64,000 nucleotides of DNA from NCBI GenBank assembly GCA_949775045.1, contig OX459095.1, positions 30,035,064 to 30,099,063 on the forward strand. Direction: 5' to 3'. The notes under the pieces are model-generated. The model was not told where the DNA came from and made no database searches. It saw nothing but the letters and a program-made list of their open reading frames with translations. This stretch comes from Metridium senile (taxonomy: Eukaryota; Cnidaria; Anthozoa; Actiniaria; Metridiidae). Within the stretch, counting starts at the first letter, position 1; the number at the start of each line of letters is the position of its first letter. The position numbers and the translations under genes are program-made. Positions 46,401 through 51,240 of the stretch are shown here, one piece after another.

Positions 46401-49345
46401 ATATGAGCCATTTCTGTTGTTGTTGTTGTTGTTGTTGTTGTAGTTATTGTATTACCCCTTGTGGGTCATTTTAGAACCTCCTATAGCTGTCTTTAAGTGT
46501 AGAGCTCAGTCTGTTTGTATCAGAAGTCTTTGGTAGGTCGTCACCAAAACGTTCAGCAGTTACGGGATTTGAGGGTGCACACAAATGCCTATAGTTGGCA
46601 TTCAGCTGGGGTCGCATCAACTCTCTCCTCCTGAGATTTAGTTCCAGATTTGCATTAGCAAGAAGAAGCACCCCATCGGCCATTGGATTACTAATGGTTG
46701 TCTCTGTGTCTAGTTCAGTGTCTCCAAACATTTAGTTTGCTACAGAGACTACTGCAGTGATGTCCTTTACGAGGTATTTTTGCACCTTTTGGAACTTGAG
46801 ATCCAATGACCGTGCTGTATCATCTAAATTGTTCCATAATCCGAGGCTCACTAGTCTCTGCTAAATTATCACAGTTTTCGTGAGTCTCGTGTTTCTTTGT
46901 CAGTTCGTTTAATTTATCTTCGTCTCTCTCATGATCTTGTTCACGAGGGTAGCGAGGTCCGCGTAAAATGCGGGTCCGACGTGTTTGGTGAGTTGTAGGC
47001 TCTTTGTGAGCTTGTTAATAAATTGTTTTCCCGGCCTATCGGCATCATTTTTGTTTTGTTCTTTTTGTGAGCTGGCTCGTTTTCATTCTCTTCAGCCTCA
47101 CAAAGCTCGGAGCCCTCCGGCTCCTCGTCAGAACTGAGTCCTTCGTTTAGATTAGACGGCCCGGCTTCAAACTTACTGCCAAGGTTGTCCAAACCTACTT
47201 TCATTGAGTCCCGAAGGCCATCAAAAGAAATCTCTAGAGCTTCAGCGATAACGCTACCTAAGGTAGCAGGATCAGACAAGCTTGCTTGGCTCTGATTTGA
47301 AGTCGAGGCGATAGCCCCTGTTTTTGCTTGTCGTTCACAAGGCTTTTCCCCGCCTTTTTGATTAGCAGCTTTTACGGCAGTTTTCCGTCTTCCACGACTC
47401 TTGTTGGGTCTCCCCTCCTCCTCCTGAGAAGAAGGTTTAGCTTCTTCCTCAGCGGTTTGACTATTCTGCTGAGCAGATTTAGTCGTTTTTTGTTAAAAAT
47501 TTGACGAAGCCGTCTTGCTTTCGTCTGCCATTTTGAACACCTCGTGTTTTAGGTTGTTGAACAAAAGTTCTGAATTCGAGCGAAACGACAAAGGTACCTA
47601 TACCCTACTTGTCGTGCTCTGTTGACTTTTTATTCCTGTGTCTTTTATCTGAAGGAAATCTGATAATTAGGTATCAGTAGTTAATTTTCTGGTTGCATAC
47701 GCGAAAAAAATCCAGTTGACCGTGTCAACGATAAACTTGCACTGAGTTGACGCATGCGCTTCCTATCTCTTGTAAGCCTTAAGGCACTGGTAACGAGGTA
47801 GAATCCTAAGTAGAGCTCTTGCACATTTTGAAAGTTTACACTCAGGGGCATTGATGTTGTTTCTATCAAAAATCGTCGGGCCGTGCTATGCACTTAAAAG
47901 AATTCCGATATAGGTGTGTTGTTCAACACTCACAAAGAGTATTCACGATCCTTTTACCCCTGGGTCCCCATAGAAAGTATACTGAATTCACGCTCTACAA
48001 TGATAACTGTCAAAATTTGTAACTGTACTTGAGCCTGCATGTGTTTTTTGGCGTTCTGCTGATTTGCAATAGATAAAAGAAAAATGGAGCTTCTCCCTTC
48101 TTTTCTCTCAATCTTCATCTATTTATTTCTCAGTTCATTTGAGATTCCGCAGTTTGTAGTAAGTGTGTTACTGATGAATATTTGTATTTACAGATCACTG
48201 ACCAACAACCAAATTACATTCCTACCAAGGAACCTCTTCCTCAACAACAGCCAGCTTACATATTTGTAAGTTTATTGTTATCTGTTTATATTGTTTATTA
48301 AGAATAGTTATAGCTTAACACTATCTTCTTAATTCTACTTTATTATAAAATAGAAATTTTAATTTTTTTAGATATCTCGACAATAATAAATTATCGTGGC
48401 TCAGTAACGACACATTCACTGGTTTAGCAAATCTATGGTACCTGAAAGTATAGTCTAAAGATATAAAACTCTCTATAAAATATAGTAAATTGTATGAACA
48501 TAGTATGAATGGTCATGGCTAATTTTTGTTATATATTTAATTAGATACTTACATGAGAACGAACTCACAACCGTACCAGTTGGACTATTTCAACATGTTC
48601 CTCGTTTGATCTATGTGTAAGTAATTTAAGTTCACTCAATTTATAGACCAAAACGTATAATTCAGACCAAAGTTTATTCAGCTTTGCATCAAGCATGTAT
48701 AATACCATCCTATTTAATCTTAAGTAGAGCTCTTGCATATTTGAAAGTTTACAACACTGAGGGACATTGATGTTGTTTTCTTCAAAAATCGTTGGTTCGT
48801 GCCACGCACTTTTAAAAGAATTCCGATATAGGTGTGTTGTTCAACATTCACAAAGAGTCTTCACGATCCTTTTAGCCCTGGGTCCCCCCGGAAAGTATAC
48901 TGAATTCACGTTCTACAATGAAAGCTGTCAACATTTGTAGCTTTACTTGAGCCTGCGTTTCTTGGCGGTCTGCCGGTTTGCAATAGGGAAATGAATAATG
49001 GAGCTTTTCCAATCTTTTCTCTCAATCTTCATCTCTCTCTTTCTCAGTTCATTTGAGATTCTGCAGAGTGTGTTGTTGATGAGTATTTGTATTTACAGAT
49101 CACTGAACAAGAACCAAATTACATTCCTACCATCAAACCTCTTCCTCAACAACAGCCAGCTTACAAAGTTGTAAGTTTATTGTTATCTGTTTATATTGTT
49201 TCTGAAGAGTAATAGCTTATCACTATCTTCTTAATTCTACTTTATTATAAAATAGAAATTTTAATTTTTTTAGATATCTCGACAATAATAAATTATCGTG
49301 GCTCAGTAACGACACATTCACTGGTTTACGAAATCTACAATACCT
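16379..49345 (+). CDS. tandem-cassette leucine-rich-repeat gene (LRRNT plus 24 LRR units)
   Basis: Locus-level entry; exons are listed separately. An LRRNT cap exon is followed by 12 A, 6 B and 6 C units. Each intact unit is a 72-nt exon with phase-2 introns on both sides, so any exon can join any other without breaking frame. Each adds one 24-residue extracellular-type LRR (LxxLxxLxLxxNxLxxLxxxxFxx). Introns between like neighbours are conserved in sequence and length (C to A about 105 bp, A to A about 245 bp, B to C about 480 bp) except where mobile elements have expanded them. Acceptors are ttttttag or tttacag and donors mostly gtaagt. Full splicing would give nearly 580 residues of LRR. 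The LRRCT, any transmembrane segment and any signalling part are not visible up to 57.7 kb. It should be a secreted or cell-surface recognition protein. Ligand and family name are unknown. Confidence 0.8.
16643..17257. repeat. 615-bp foldback element in LRR intron 1
   Basis: Arms of about 285 bp are near-perfect reverse complements. The left arm starts cccatgttgaaaagacaac and the right arm ends gttgtcttttcaacatggg, with a short centre near 16945. No target duplication is obvious and it encodes no protein. Confidence 0.85.
17360..17431 (+). CDS. LRR exon A1
   Basis: 72-nt phase-2 exon: YLDNNKLSWLSNDTFTGLRN, ending LQYL. First LRR after the cap. Acceptor tttttag, donor gtaagt. Confidence 0.85.
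17675..17746 (+). CDS. LRR exon A2
   Basis: A-type repeat with YLYSNKLS and GLPNLQYL. It differs from A1 at exposed strand positions (D to Y, N to S, R to P). Only 95 bp of intron separate it from B1, apparently the ancestral A-to-B spacing. Confidence 0.85.
17842..17913 (+). CDS. LRR exon B1
   Basis: Encodes YLYKNELTTVPVGLFQHVPR then LVYV. This is a classical LRR with VPxGLF, distinct from the A type. Acceptor attag, donor gtaagt. Confidence 0.85.
18386..18457 (+). CDS. LRR exon C1
   Basis: Encodes SLSKNQITFLPVNLFLNNSQ then LTKL. C type; acceptor tttacag, donor gtaagt. Confidence 0.85.
18564..18635 (+). CDS. LRR exon A3
   Basis: A type with YLDNNKLSWL and GLTNLQYL, 106 bp after C1. Confidence 0.85.
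18880..18951 (+). CDS. LRR exon A4
   Basis: A type with YLYNNKLSWL and GLTNLQYL. Confidence 0.85.
19191..19262 (+). CDS. LRR exon A5
   Basis: A type with YLYNNKLSWL and GLRNLQYL. The following intron carries the TTAA foldback and the DIRS element. Confidence 0.85.
19948..20078 (+). repeat. left inverted terminal repeat of DIRS element
   Basis: 131 bp matching the reverse complement of 24447-24577. It starts cattatgacctcattatg and ends cttcttctttcgtgc. Confidence 0.9.
20031..20038 (+). promoter_or_regulatory. TATA-like box of the DIRS element
   Basis: tataaaaa lies within the left inverted repeat, about 190 bp upstream of the ORF1 start. The mirrored right repeat carries the same box toward the minus strand. 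Confidence 0.5.
20219..21316 (+). CDS. DIRS ORF1, gag-like protein
   Basis: 365 residues from ATG 20219. The N-terminal third is acidic and Ser-rich with a basic KRSRT patch near residue 80. The middle holds a conserved block (LKRRELLKPELSKNFQSLC and TSQLFGDDLSK, about residues 245-285) that is also present in the decayed minus-strand element at 46471-46731. The C-terminus is basic and rich in Arg/Gly/Asn/Tyr (RRGRNRGFSRRPRNSSGYNN), typical of nucleic-acid-binding Gag tails. No zinc knuckle is seen. It overlaps the RT ORF by about 90 nt in another frame. By analogy it packages element RNA. Confidence 0.8.
   Translation: MPSSPTCDNGRRDEEERLLDEEPTAESQRDNSEYLNNLKEQLGIDTIQTAIQSLTSALAKSNDKRSSQRHEAGTARKRSRTANGEGFDPTEPLDTSSNSEINSESDGEEDDLPPSIFNANESKGPEVSAALAKRVNEAFTVKPLEGKMKSLMEKYQTPSNCEYMCVPRVNSTLWNELAKKAHHTDLGLQEAQKAIVKTGQIIVQITDEMLKAKKNKEQIKPSKYIGPLSDAINFLGHAGYQTSLKRRELLKPELSKNFQSLCSATVPITSQLFGDDLSKFVGDIAKANKVATRITQSTEPRRGRNRGFSRRPRNSSGYNNYDYNSGGNFLRQRAPSTWSRGQQRDSQPKYHRNRSASKSQFNRDK
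21229..22212 (+). CDS. DIRS reverse transcriptase (5' part of polyprotein)
   Basis: Carries RT motifs in order: VPKKSGDFRPVINLKPFNKF, DYLASVDLKDAYFSV with the first catalytic Asp, LPFGYSLAPRVFTK, and YYIDDTLII with the catalytic Asp pair, then QFLGFVVDS. The frame opens without an ATG and overlaps ORF1, so translation probably depends on recoding or read-through. It stops at 22212 just after RDIAQGLVY, where the family continues into RNase H. That continuation is found intact in another frame, so a one-base loss near 22195-22200 has split the polyprotein. Confidence 0.88.
   Translation: MVAGTTTRFSTKVPPEQKCVEIAIQPRQVNNVSFIGNVGNLANKFNEWSKITSDPWILETIQGYRLEFESTPWQNGPPKTPNYSESDFVLINAEVGKLLSKGAIEQVSHGPGEFVSTLFLVPKKSGDFRPVINLKPFNKFVQRVHFNFKMESIDLLSSLLQPGDYLASVDLKDAYFSVNMDPRDRKYLRFCWNSIVYEFTCLPFGYSLAPRVFTKILKPVYASLRFQDIRIIYYIDDTLIISNSSDQCSQHAREVCELLTRVGFTVNNIKSQLVPSQQIQFLGFVVDSVSMTLSLPAEKVETIINSCQGLLKNRCPSIRDIAQGLVY
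22196..23357 (+). CDS. DIRS RNase H and Dam-like methyltransferase domains (3' part of polyprotein)
   Basis: Continues RT in the shifted frame: TGLLVSAFRAVKYLRLFYRS, then RNase H motifs YIESDASLSGWGACC (Asp), ETLAAFFSLKCF (Glu), LKLDNTTAVFYMNN (Asp) and HVPGVDNDIADFRSR. After these comes the DIRS-specific block PDIDLFASRLNAKVTRFVSW with DPFAFACDAFSLDW and FPPFSLIPRV, known in DIRS/PAT/Ngaro relatives as a methyltransferase-like domain. The 3' end overlaps the recombinase ORF by about 300 nt. Confidence 0.85.
23048..24157 (+). CDS. DIRS tyrosine recombinase
   Basis: 369 codons with no early ATG (opens at GTG 23048), so expression depends on the overlap with the upstream ORF. An N-terminal SAM-like DNA-binding part (about residues 70-155) is followed by the catalytic domain. 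The tetrad is present: Arg207 (LVSAQRCQSLHFL), His317 and Arg320 (KAHSYRSAVAS), Trp343 (LADWSRVS) and Tyr352/353 (TFNKYYRK). It replaces integrase and inserts the circular intermediate. The ORF is intact. Confidence 0.92.
   Translation: MAIAGVVPSCASDVNRSSNSPAKVAEPSAAAPFVSTAPATRSNSTCRLDAVRNRLCTQGVCRRATEVICESWTKGTRKQYEPAWSKWESWCSERLVDPFQAAVNIFLNFLNHLYEDGKAYSTINTYRSAVSSTIEAVTGKQVGCHHLVSRFMKGVFVGRPPQSKYSTAWDVSQVTEYLQTLCPLSGLSLKELTLKVVTLLALVSAQRCQSLHFLNLNNMSVMEKQIVFVIKDRVKTSRPGKDHQRIVISSFSDDIRLCPFTHLKEYLKRTESLRSNNDYLFISYCKPYKEVCSSSIARWLKTVLSLSNIDTTIFKAHSYRSAVASKALLKGASVSDIMKLADWSRVSTFNKYYRKPIIGRNTTSNVVLL
24249..24362 (+). repeat. DIRS internal complementary region (ICR)
   Basis: Positions 24249-24289 are the reverse complement of the left tip (19927-19967, one mismatch). 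Positions 24287-24362 are the reverse complement of the right tip. The two meet at a shared AAT (24287-24289), the complement of the ATT crossover. This is the template arrangement proposed to align both ends during circle formation. Confidence 0.9.
24447..24577 (-). repeat. right inverted terminal repeat of DIRS element
   Basis: 131 bp complementary to 19948-20078. Outside it, a 65-bp unique right tip extends to the ATT at 24642. Confidence 0.9.
24882..25535. other. LRR intron, duplicated with 27342-28236
   Basis: Non-coding. It matches the intron segment after A7 (for example cctttaaatcccaataaagg and gcctcctactgtaccttaca), showing both came from one duplicated module. It contains a gatgttt...aaacatc hairpin around 24985-25045. 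Confidence 0.75.
25536..25607 (+). CDS. LRR exon B2
   Basis: B type: YLYENKLTSAPVGLFQHVPR then LIYV. Confidence 0.85.
26093..26164 (+). CDS. LRR exon C2
   Basis: C type: SLSKNQITFLPVNLFVNNGQ then LTKL. Confidence 0.85.
26268..26339 (+). CDS. LRR exon A6
   Basis: A type with YLDNNKLSWL and GLRNLQYL. Confidence 0.85.
26593..26664 (+). CDS. LRR exon A7
   Basis: A type with YLYNNKLSRL (Trp replaced by Arg) and GLTNLHYL. Confidence 0.83.
26684..27337. mobile_element. second copy of the GGTGTTTCCCAG foldback, DIRS-free
   Basis: Homologous to 19296-19929 plus 24645-24877 but uninterrupted. The right TTAA is at 27338-27341; the left one has decayed to ATAA. It provides the empty site for the DIRS insertion (ATT at 27112-27114). 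Confidence 0.85.
27967..28225. mobile_element. 259-bp TA-flanked MITE (CACCTAATCC ends)
   Basis: Inverted ends CACCTAATCCAAAAAACGTT run for about 45 bp and are flanked by TA (27965-27966, 28226-28227). The empty site in the duplicate intron is tgtatatttaattag (25521-25535). A TA target and a short non-coding body suggest a Tc1/mariner-type MITE. Its ends are related to the larger element at 39235-40381. Confidence 0.85.
28237..28308 (+). CDS. LRR exon B3
   Basis: B type: YLYENELTSVPVGLFQHVPR then LIYV. The MITE right end lies only 11 bp from the acceptor. Confidence 0.83.
28759..28830 (+). CDS. LRR exon C3
   Basis: C type: SLNKNQITFLPVNLFLNNSQ then LTYL. The next recognisable LRR exon is 10.2 kb away because of insertions. 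Confidence 0.83.
28952..29040. repeat. tandem repeat of aaagtccgctccaaagtact unit
   Basis: Two copies of a 37-bp unit (28957 and 28994) with a partial third, inside the long intron after C3. Confidence 0.75.
29304..29790 (+). CDS. acidic/coiled ORF pair inside the TIR element, unrecognised
   Basis: Two overlapping frames (29304-29558 and 29461-29790). The first holds a Ser/Glu/Asp-rich run (FSDSSDSSDEEVDIGSE). The second continues with a Lys/Glu-rich helical segment (KLCDMVDNVSSVFDNKKIVE) ending KCIEIIRKKRN. They read as one protein with a frameshift near 29545. I recognise no family. Confidence 0.35.
29940..30127. repeat. hairpin insertion inside the TIR element
   Basis: Arms of about 85 bp (for example cgtgaattcctgtctatcac and its complement) fold back around gtttgaataaaacccgattg. 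It is probably a separate small MITE. Confidence 0.75.
30734..30934 (-). CDS. small minus-strand ORF inside the TIR element, unrecognised
   Basis: 66 codons: MASPVTANVSVKREKLLRCL then AEKAKQNIAAKEADSLQVAV and FEGISKSLQERDDWPDYVN. Helical and charged. Further minus-strand open text (30258-30455) could belong to the same decayed gene. No family is recognised. Confidence 0.35.
   Translation of the reverse strand: MASPVTANVSVKREKLLRCLAEKAKQNIAAKEADSLQVAVAKEKFEGISKSLQERDDWPDYVNANV
31140..31680. repeat. cluster of hairpins built on AAATTTCCCT
   Basis: Several inverted pairs (aaatttccctcatg/catgagggaaattt at about 31530-31562; gtcttttactaaatttccct and its complement at 31582-31640) form nested palindromes with no coding content. 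Confidence 0.6.
31963..32770 (-). pseudogene. unrecognised minus-strand ORF pair ending in a membrane segment
   Basis: Read on the minus strand, a frame including MARKAREVFPTLDLHTNTHA and LTLKDCFERIFRNGSFRHLI ends at 32333. A second frame overlaps its end and continues ILTKRTENVTRLPNNSMTNT to a hydrophobic segment (ILPIIGLLMVNIVIIFIILI) and stops at 31963. Together they look like one protein of about 190-260 residues with a C-terminal transmembrane helix and one frameshift. I recognise no family. It lies next to the 180-bp direct repeats and could belong to that element. Confidence 0.35.
32980..33159 (-). repeat. 180-bp direct repeat, left copy (LTR-like)
   Basis: Identical to 35103-35282 as far as I can read. 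On the minus strand it opens with (TA)TGTAATTTGTGACAAT, contains gtatatatag as a TATA-like box, and is preceded by ggaggcaaaa, which could act as a polypurine tract. No TG...CA ends or target duplication are visible. Confidence 0.8.
33160..35102. other. AT-rich interior between the 180-bp direct repeats
   Basis: 1.94 kb without a recognisable gag, pol or primer-binding site. A minus-strand frame at 33153-33440 encodes two hydrophobic helices (LLINLIILTVISMPTINVLL). It could be a decayed or non-autonomous LTR-type element. Confidence 0.4.
35103..35282 (-). repeat. 180-bp direct repeat, right copy (LTR-like)
   Basis: Identical partner of 32980-33159. The identity implies a recent insertion or duplication. 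Confidence 0.8.
35505..35645. repeat. palindromic hairpin
   Basis: ggatttcaagtccttgcaac...cagtc pairs with gactgg...gcggacttgaaatcc around a GC-rich loop. Confidence 0.7.
35826..39019. mobile_element. 3.2-kb TTAA-flanked element (GAGCGAGTCCG ends)
   Basis: Inverted ends GAGCGAGTCCG(T/C)GT are flanked by TTAA (35822-35825, 39020-39023). Empty LRR introns read gttcttaattatac (for example 43785-43798), proving precise TTAA insertion. No piggyBac transposase is recognised. It carries the exon-like ORF 37404-37844. It sits just upstream of exon A8. Confidence 0.85.
37404..37844 (-). CDS. exon-like ORF carried by the TTAA element, Cys/His-rich, unknown function
   Basis: The minus-strand 146-codon frame includes CLLRAGVFKTENTDDMTICP then LHRDHFGLGWRPSRVCKHPP and RISQEIFETWRMLCEIGQGI. 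The C...C-P-x-H-R-x-x-x-G-x-x-W-R...C-x-H pattern looks zinc-binding and is much better composed than the surrounding AT-rich DNA. A donor-like taa|gtaagg follows at its end, so it may be an internal exon of a captured host gene. No family name is assigned. Confidence 0.45.
   Translation of the reverse strand: MRLILTYSNYFMAVFSFHNLSVENYGSSRRNNDTCFVLLPLKYCTKIICTHLLGCLKTSSKDVKYEWELCLLRAGVFKTENTDDMTICPLHRDHFGLGWRPSRVCKHPPHEKQKPARGGHAKRISQEIFETWRMLCEIGQGIVTSK
39062..39133 (+). CDS. LRR exon A8
   Basis: A type with YLYNNKLSWL, DTFSGL and TSLQYL. Confidence 0.83.
39323..39998 (+). pseudogene. Penelope-like element GIY-YIG endonuclease region, interrupted
   Basis: The frame reads QPYNIRVAHKPTMKLRRLLA, NVKDKDEPINRQGAIYKIAC and SDCNAT, then is disrupted. 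It resumes at 39744 with HHKHTGHSINCDSAASITHC and LLESWYTGLGQKPLNRC. The INRQGAIYKI-x-C-x-x-C-x-A-x entry and the LESW-x-T-x-LGQ-x-PLNRC exit flank the GIY-YIG endonuclease of PLEs. The GIY-YIG core itself has been replaced by a hairpin insertion (about 39500-39735). Confidence 0.7.
39500..39735. repeat. hairpin MITE replacing the endonuclease core
   Basis: gcgcgacaagagtggcgatt...ggcgattttatcgca on the left is mirrored by tgcgataaaatcgccattga...gctcttgtcgcgcgac on the right, ending gctagtgtaaacggg. The composition differs clearly from the PLE coding text. Confidence 0.75.
40030..40066 (+). ncRNA. hammerhead-ribozyme-like motif 3' of PLE
   Basis: CTGAAGA (fits CUGANGA), then TGAC...GTC able to form a short stem II around a 13-nt loop, then GAAACGTC. 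All three core strands except a closed stem III and the cleavage triplet can be seen. It lies just 3' of a PLE ORF, where hammerheads are reported in this retroelement class. Confidence 0.45.
40407..41076. mobile_element. 670-bp inverted-repeat element (AGACCAAAGCC ends)
   Basis: Ends AGACCAAAGCCAAAACTTAG and complement extend for about 60 bp. The empty site gaacatagtatgaatgg (for example 48493-48509) shows insertion at AT (or ATA). It is non-coding. Confidence 0.85.
41122..41193 (+). CDS. LRR exon B4
   Basis: B type: YLYENELTTVPVGLFQHVPR then LIYV. The following intron is shortened to 245 bp. Confidence 0.83.
41439..41510 (+). CDS. LRR exon C4
   Basis: C type: SLNKNQITFLPSNLFLNNSQ then LTKL (V to S). 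Confidence 0.83.
41614..41685 (+). CDS. LRR exon A9
   Basis: A type with YLDNNKLSWF (Leu to Phe at the second core position) and GLRNLQYL. Confidence 0.82.
41742..43610. mobile_element. 1.87-kb element with TAGCRGAGCTCC ends
   Basis: The left end TAGCGGAGCTCCC is complementary to the right end GGAGCTCTGCTA, flanked by TAA. A GC-rich palindrome (gcgcgggccttgggcccgcgc) lies just inside the right end. It is AT-rich and non-coding apart from a short frame at 43401-43613. Partial relatives lie at 15318-15640, 50737-51240 and 55063-55860. Confidence 0.75.
43842..43913 (+). CDS. LRR exon A10
   Basis: A type with YLDNNKLSWL, DTFSGL and ANLWYL. Donor gtgagt. Confidence 0.8.
43997..44055 (+). pseudogene. 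LRR exon B5, truncated
   Basis: Only the 3' part of a B exon remains (ELTIVPVGLFQHAPCLIYL-type text, donor ctgtaag). The acceptor and the first codons (YLYEN) are deleted, so it cannot be spliced normally. Confidence 0.75.
44880..45318 (+). other. foreign segment in the decayed DIRS-like element with an open frame
   Basis: It interrupts the minus-strand RNase H region. A plus-strand frame from 45000 reads YFAFSHYWKSIIKLQGSKEL, then QVWSSTKGKFSDLPRLFIEV and EEHNKREILAENRGDPRLII, stopping at 45315. The text looks protein-like but I recognise no family. Confidence 0.4.
46413..46442. repeat. (TTG)n microsatellite
   Basis: Ten TTG/TGT units inside the gag region of the decayed element. Confidence 0.9.
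47808..47915 (+). repeat. second copy of the LRR B-to-C intron segment
   Basis: It matches 44160-44270 (tttacactcaggggcattga and following) on the other side of the decayed DIRS-like element. The intron segment is therefore duplicated around the insertion. Confidence 0.7.
48194..48265 (+). CDS. LRR exon C5
   Basis: C type: SLTNNQITFLPRNLFLNNSQ then LTYL (or LTYF, depending on the next exon). Confidence 0.82.
48372..48443 (+). CDS. LRR exon A11 with mutated donor
   Basis: A type with YLDNNKLSWL, DTFTGL and ANLWYL. The base after the exon reads gaaagta instead of gtaagta, so the canonical GT donor is lost. The exon may be skipped or read into the intron. Confidence 0.75.
48545..48616 (+). CDS. 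LRR exon B6
   Basis: B type: YLHENELTTVPVGLFQHVPR then LIYV. Confidence 0.83.
49099..49170 (+). CDS. LRR exon C6
   Basis: C type: SLNKNQITFLPSNLFLNNSQ then LTKL, identical to C4. Confidence 0.83.
49274..49345 (+). CDS. LRR exon A12, last visible LRR
   Basis: A type with YLDNNKLSWL and GLRNLQYL. The intron after it is recognisable to about 49497, then breaks into unrelated sequence. Confidence 0.82.
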
Positions 49346-49497
49346 GTAAGTAGTCTAAAGATATAAAACTCTCTATAAAATATAGTTATTTTATAGTTAG
49401 TAAAATATAGTTATTTGTCAAAATACACTTCACAAATAGTAACTCTAAAACTGACTCATTAATAATTCACGAACTGTTAAGCCAACCAGATTATCTA

Positions 49498-50735
49498 TTA
49501 TAACTTCAGGCCTCTGCACGTGAGAAGAGGGTCCTGAAGGGGGCTGGGATTGGCCTTATTTTTGATTCATCGCCAGAAAAACCGAACGGTCATGCGCATT
49601 AGTAACGCGACACTTAGAAAAAAATGGACAGGCTTATGCTCTCAAGTTAACAGAGAATGTAGGGAACCAGAATTTCCTGTCCTTGATAACTCGGCAACCG
49701 CGTCATTAAAACAACTTTTCCCCCTATAGGTTGATTAACCTAATTACATGCTATAATAAAAACACAGAAACAACGCCAAAACGTTAAAATATGTGTCGGT
49801 TTTACAACTTATAACTTTGTATGGTTTCCAGCCCTGATTCCTTTGTCAAATGACCGATTTGCTCAAAATTACTCTATTATTACGGTCTCAAGCTAAGGGC
49901 CAATATGTTTATTGTCTGTTTTCCCCCTCTGGTTTGATTCATTGGTCATATGTTAATATGGCTCCCTATTTTCAAATGAATCGGTCACAAACTCATGTCG
50001 GTTTTAGACAATTTGTTTCGGTATTATTCAGGTTTCAAGACATTGGCAATGTTTTGTTGACGTGCATTATTTGTTTCAGCCATCACAATAGAGCTTAATT
50101 ATAAGCTAATTAATTAATTGTATTTGAATAGCGATAATCACATAGGTGACAAATTCTTTGAAAAGAGAAAACCCCTACAGTCACGTGATATCATAGTCCA
50201 ATCATAAGCGGTCAAAAAAAATTGTTTTATTGACATGACATGAACTCATAAATAATTAGCTCCACCCACAATGGTTCGGAATTTCTGGCGATGTGGGAAA
50301 ATGGGATTTCATGCACTGGTACTGGGATTTACAAATTAAAGAACAATAGAAAATGGGAATGGGAGTTGAAAACGTGAGCAAAACTGATGGGATTATGTAG
50401 TTTTTGACTGGGATTTGGTCCAAATATAAACTGGGAAATGAGATTCGGACCCCCCCCCCCCCTCTTCAGGAACCTCTGAGAAACATTGTTGTGCTGTAGC
50501 AGTTCTAAAAGTATTTCAACACTCATGAATAATTTTAATTATTAGAATGACGTTTTTGATTAATGAAGTGAAGGAAGTCAGTCACGTGTACGATCTTTTA
50601 TACCTGGTAAAGCTCAGCATTTAAAAGCCCTGGGAGGGTTTGGAGTTGAATAATGGTACAATGGATATTGATAATCTAGGGACCTTATGAACCAGGTACA
50701 TTGTTTCATTTGGAGGCCTTTATCAGCGAATTTCT
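49498..50735. other. unassigned sequence after the last LRR exon
   Basis: The LRR-type intron text stops at ccagattatcta and is replaced by unrelated DNA. A poly-C run is at 50450-50462. The open frame at 49850-50098 has no recognisable domain. No LRRCT or transmembrane exon is seen. Confidence 0.5.
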
Positions 50736-50736
50736 T

Positions 50737-51240
50737 TATAGCGGAGCACCATACTTAAGAAAAAATGCTAATGCGTCGAGTCGATTTTCGATGGTTTTCA
50801 CACAGGAATCCCAAGCGCACGCCCGTACAACGTCCGTCCGTGCCCATTGCGATGCTGATGGCTGTTACATTTCGGCGGGAACGAAAGTGACGCGCGCGCC
50901 AAATAGCACTAAATCAACAAAGCAAAGTTGTTCTTTTAATTTATCGACAAAAAAAATCAAACAAACAACAACAAAACACTACTTGCTAATAGCAGAGCTT
51001 TCATTAATACAAAATAACAACGGATAAAGATGAACTTTGAAGAACATAAAGAGAGTTTTGACCGAAGAAGAACATAAACTTGAAGTGTTTAGGGCCATAA
51101 GTTAGAAAACTGTTTAAAGGTTATTATGTATCCCTCGTTAAATAAAGTTATTGTATTGTATTGTATTGTATTGACACAAAAACGAAGAAATTATACTAAA
51201 GAAAAGCAAAAGACTGATTCCAAAAGATCAAGAGAACGAA
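50737..51240 (-). repeat. partial copy of the TAGCRGAGCTCC element (reverse orientation)
   Basis: Begins TAGCGGAGCACCATACTT, the complement of the right end of 41742-43610, and follows it to the ctgattccaaaagatcaaga region. It is interrupted at 51087-51172 by a LINE-type tail and ends at the LINE at 51241. Confidence 0.75.
51087..51172 (+). mobile_element. short 3' tail of a LINE with (ATTGT)n
   Basis: An 86-bp insert ends in four attgt units. The flanking element reads continuously once it is removed (cttgaag and acacaaaaacgaag). It looks like a heavily 5'-truncated LINE insertion. Confidence 0.55.

Larger units (their letters stand above)
44277..47531 (-). pseudogene. decayed DIRS-like element, minus strand
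   Basis: Minus-strand order: ATG near 47531 (MADESKTASSNF then stop), an acidic gag-like N-terminus (47279-46941), a gag core matching the intact DIRS (LRRRELMRPQLNANYRHLC and AERFGDDLPK, 46731-46471), RT (ASLDLKDSYYTV, QYSCMPNGL, GYIDDSYIQG, TFLGFILDS, 46296-45527), a linker (YGKLHYRQLEIEKTLAL), then RNase H/methyltransferase-like text (SAAHITGKENTEADAQS, TPDIDLFTSRTNTKLPRYVS, 44874-44272). Frameshifts are numerous, the RNase H core is replaced by a foreign segment (44880-45318) and the recombinase ORF is cut off at 44277. It is not functional. Confidence 0.85.
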
